A DNA stretch of 7,318 bases, taken from positions 1-7,318 of the forward strand of contig CBJMMB010000140.1 of the NCBI GenBank assembly GCA_966430775.1, given 5' to 3'. This stretch comes from Dyella_B sp966430775. Lineage in GTDB: Bacteria; Pseudomonadota; Gammaproteobacteria; Xanthomonadales; Rhodanobacteraceae. Of the stretch, positions 7,086-7,318 are shown in pieces (position 1 is the stretch's first letter; every line of letters begins with the position of its first letter). Both the position numbers and the translations under genes were made by a program. The notes beneath the pieces are model-generated. The model saw only the letters and a program-made list of their open reading frames with translations. It did not search any database and was not told the origin of the DNA.

Positions 7086-7318
7086 GGTCGATTCACAGCG
7101 ATGCCCGACGCGCTGGAAAAATGCTCAACGACTGCGCCCCTCGATTCCCTCACGCAGTCCGTGTTGCAGCGTCGCCGATGATTAAGACGGGGTCGATGAA
7201 GACAACCCTACCTAATGAACGTTATGAAGCGTGGTCGATTGCAACGCATGAAACGTCATGTGTGAATTGGAACGAGAGAAAATGTGTTTCGTCATGTTCG
7301 CGCAAGCGTGGGTTGGGG
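7086..7318. promoter_or_regulatory. Upstream region of the peptidase gene with repeated ATGAA-CGT-AT motifs
   Basis: No convincing gene is seen here. The right part (about 7190-7318) is clearly richer in A and T than the genes and is the likely promoter zone, but no hexamer pair with good spacing could be picked. Plus-strand motifs ATGAACGTTAT (7215-7225) and ATGAAACGTCAT (7248-7259) resemble each other and are about 33 bp apart, near three helical turns. The second lies in a perfect hyphenated palindrome, CATGA-AACG-TCATG (7247-7260). CGTCATGT recurs at 7254-7261 and 7290-7297. These may be operator sites. A plus-strand ATG at 7282 preceded by GAGAG could start a divergent gene leaving the window, but only 12 codons are visible. 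Confidence 0.35.

Noticed and set aside
7215..7265. Plus-strand 16-codon basic peptide (MNVMKRGRLQRMKRHV)
   Set aside because: It has no ribosome site and no partner gene, and the repeated motifs that make it up fit operator sites better.

Overview
The window reads as a piece of a high-GC gammaproteobacterial chromosome. The best guess is the Xanthomonadales, in the Dyella/Luteibacter/Rhodanobacter neighbourhood. This is inferred from GC-rich third codon positions, an STN-type TonB-dependent receptor with an 'LSTITVSG' TonB box, and a kumamolisin-type S53 peptidase with C-terminal PKD and P domains. No 16S, tRNA or other marker gene is present, so the taxon is inference. No phage, transposon, CRISPR or toxin-antitoxin element was found.

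Layout: all three confident genes lie on the minus strand, so transcription runs from right to left. From 7318 downwards there is an AT-richer upstream region (about 7013-7318). Next is a secreted S53 peptidase of 823 aa (4527-6998), followed just after its stop by a stem-loop (4495-4516). Then come a 130-bp gap, a 1047-aa TonB-dependent outer-membrane receptor with an N-terminal STN domain (1253-4396), and a 306-bp gap rich in inverted repeats (947-1252). A 255-aa membrane-anchored polysaccharide deacetylase follows (179-946). The last 178 bp on the left probably hold the start of another small membrane protein running off the edge (1-76, weak).

Function: the peptidase is exported, predicted to be self-activating, and should digest protein outside the cell, probably at acid pH. 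The receptor carries a substrate across the outer membrane using TonB energy, and its STN domain suggests it could signal to an anti-sigma factor, although no sigma/anti-sigma pair is visible here. A protein-digestion and uptake unit is an attractive inference from adjacency only. The gaps of 130 and 306 bp and the stem-loop after the peptidase argue against one tight operon. The deacetylase acts on N- or O-acetylated glycans in the periplasm or envelope and has no obvious link to the other two.

No plainly new system was found. The items most worth a second look are the 17-bp inverted repeat between receptor and deacetylase, the S53-PKD-P domain order, the orphan STN receptor, and the altered fourth motif of the deacetylase.
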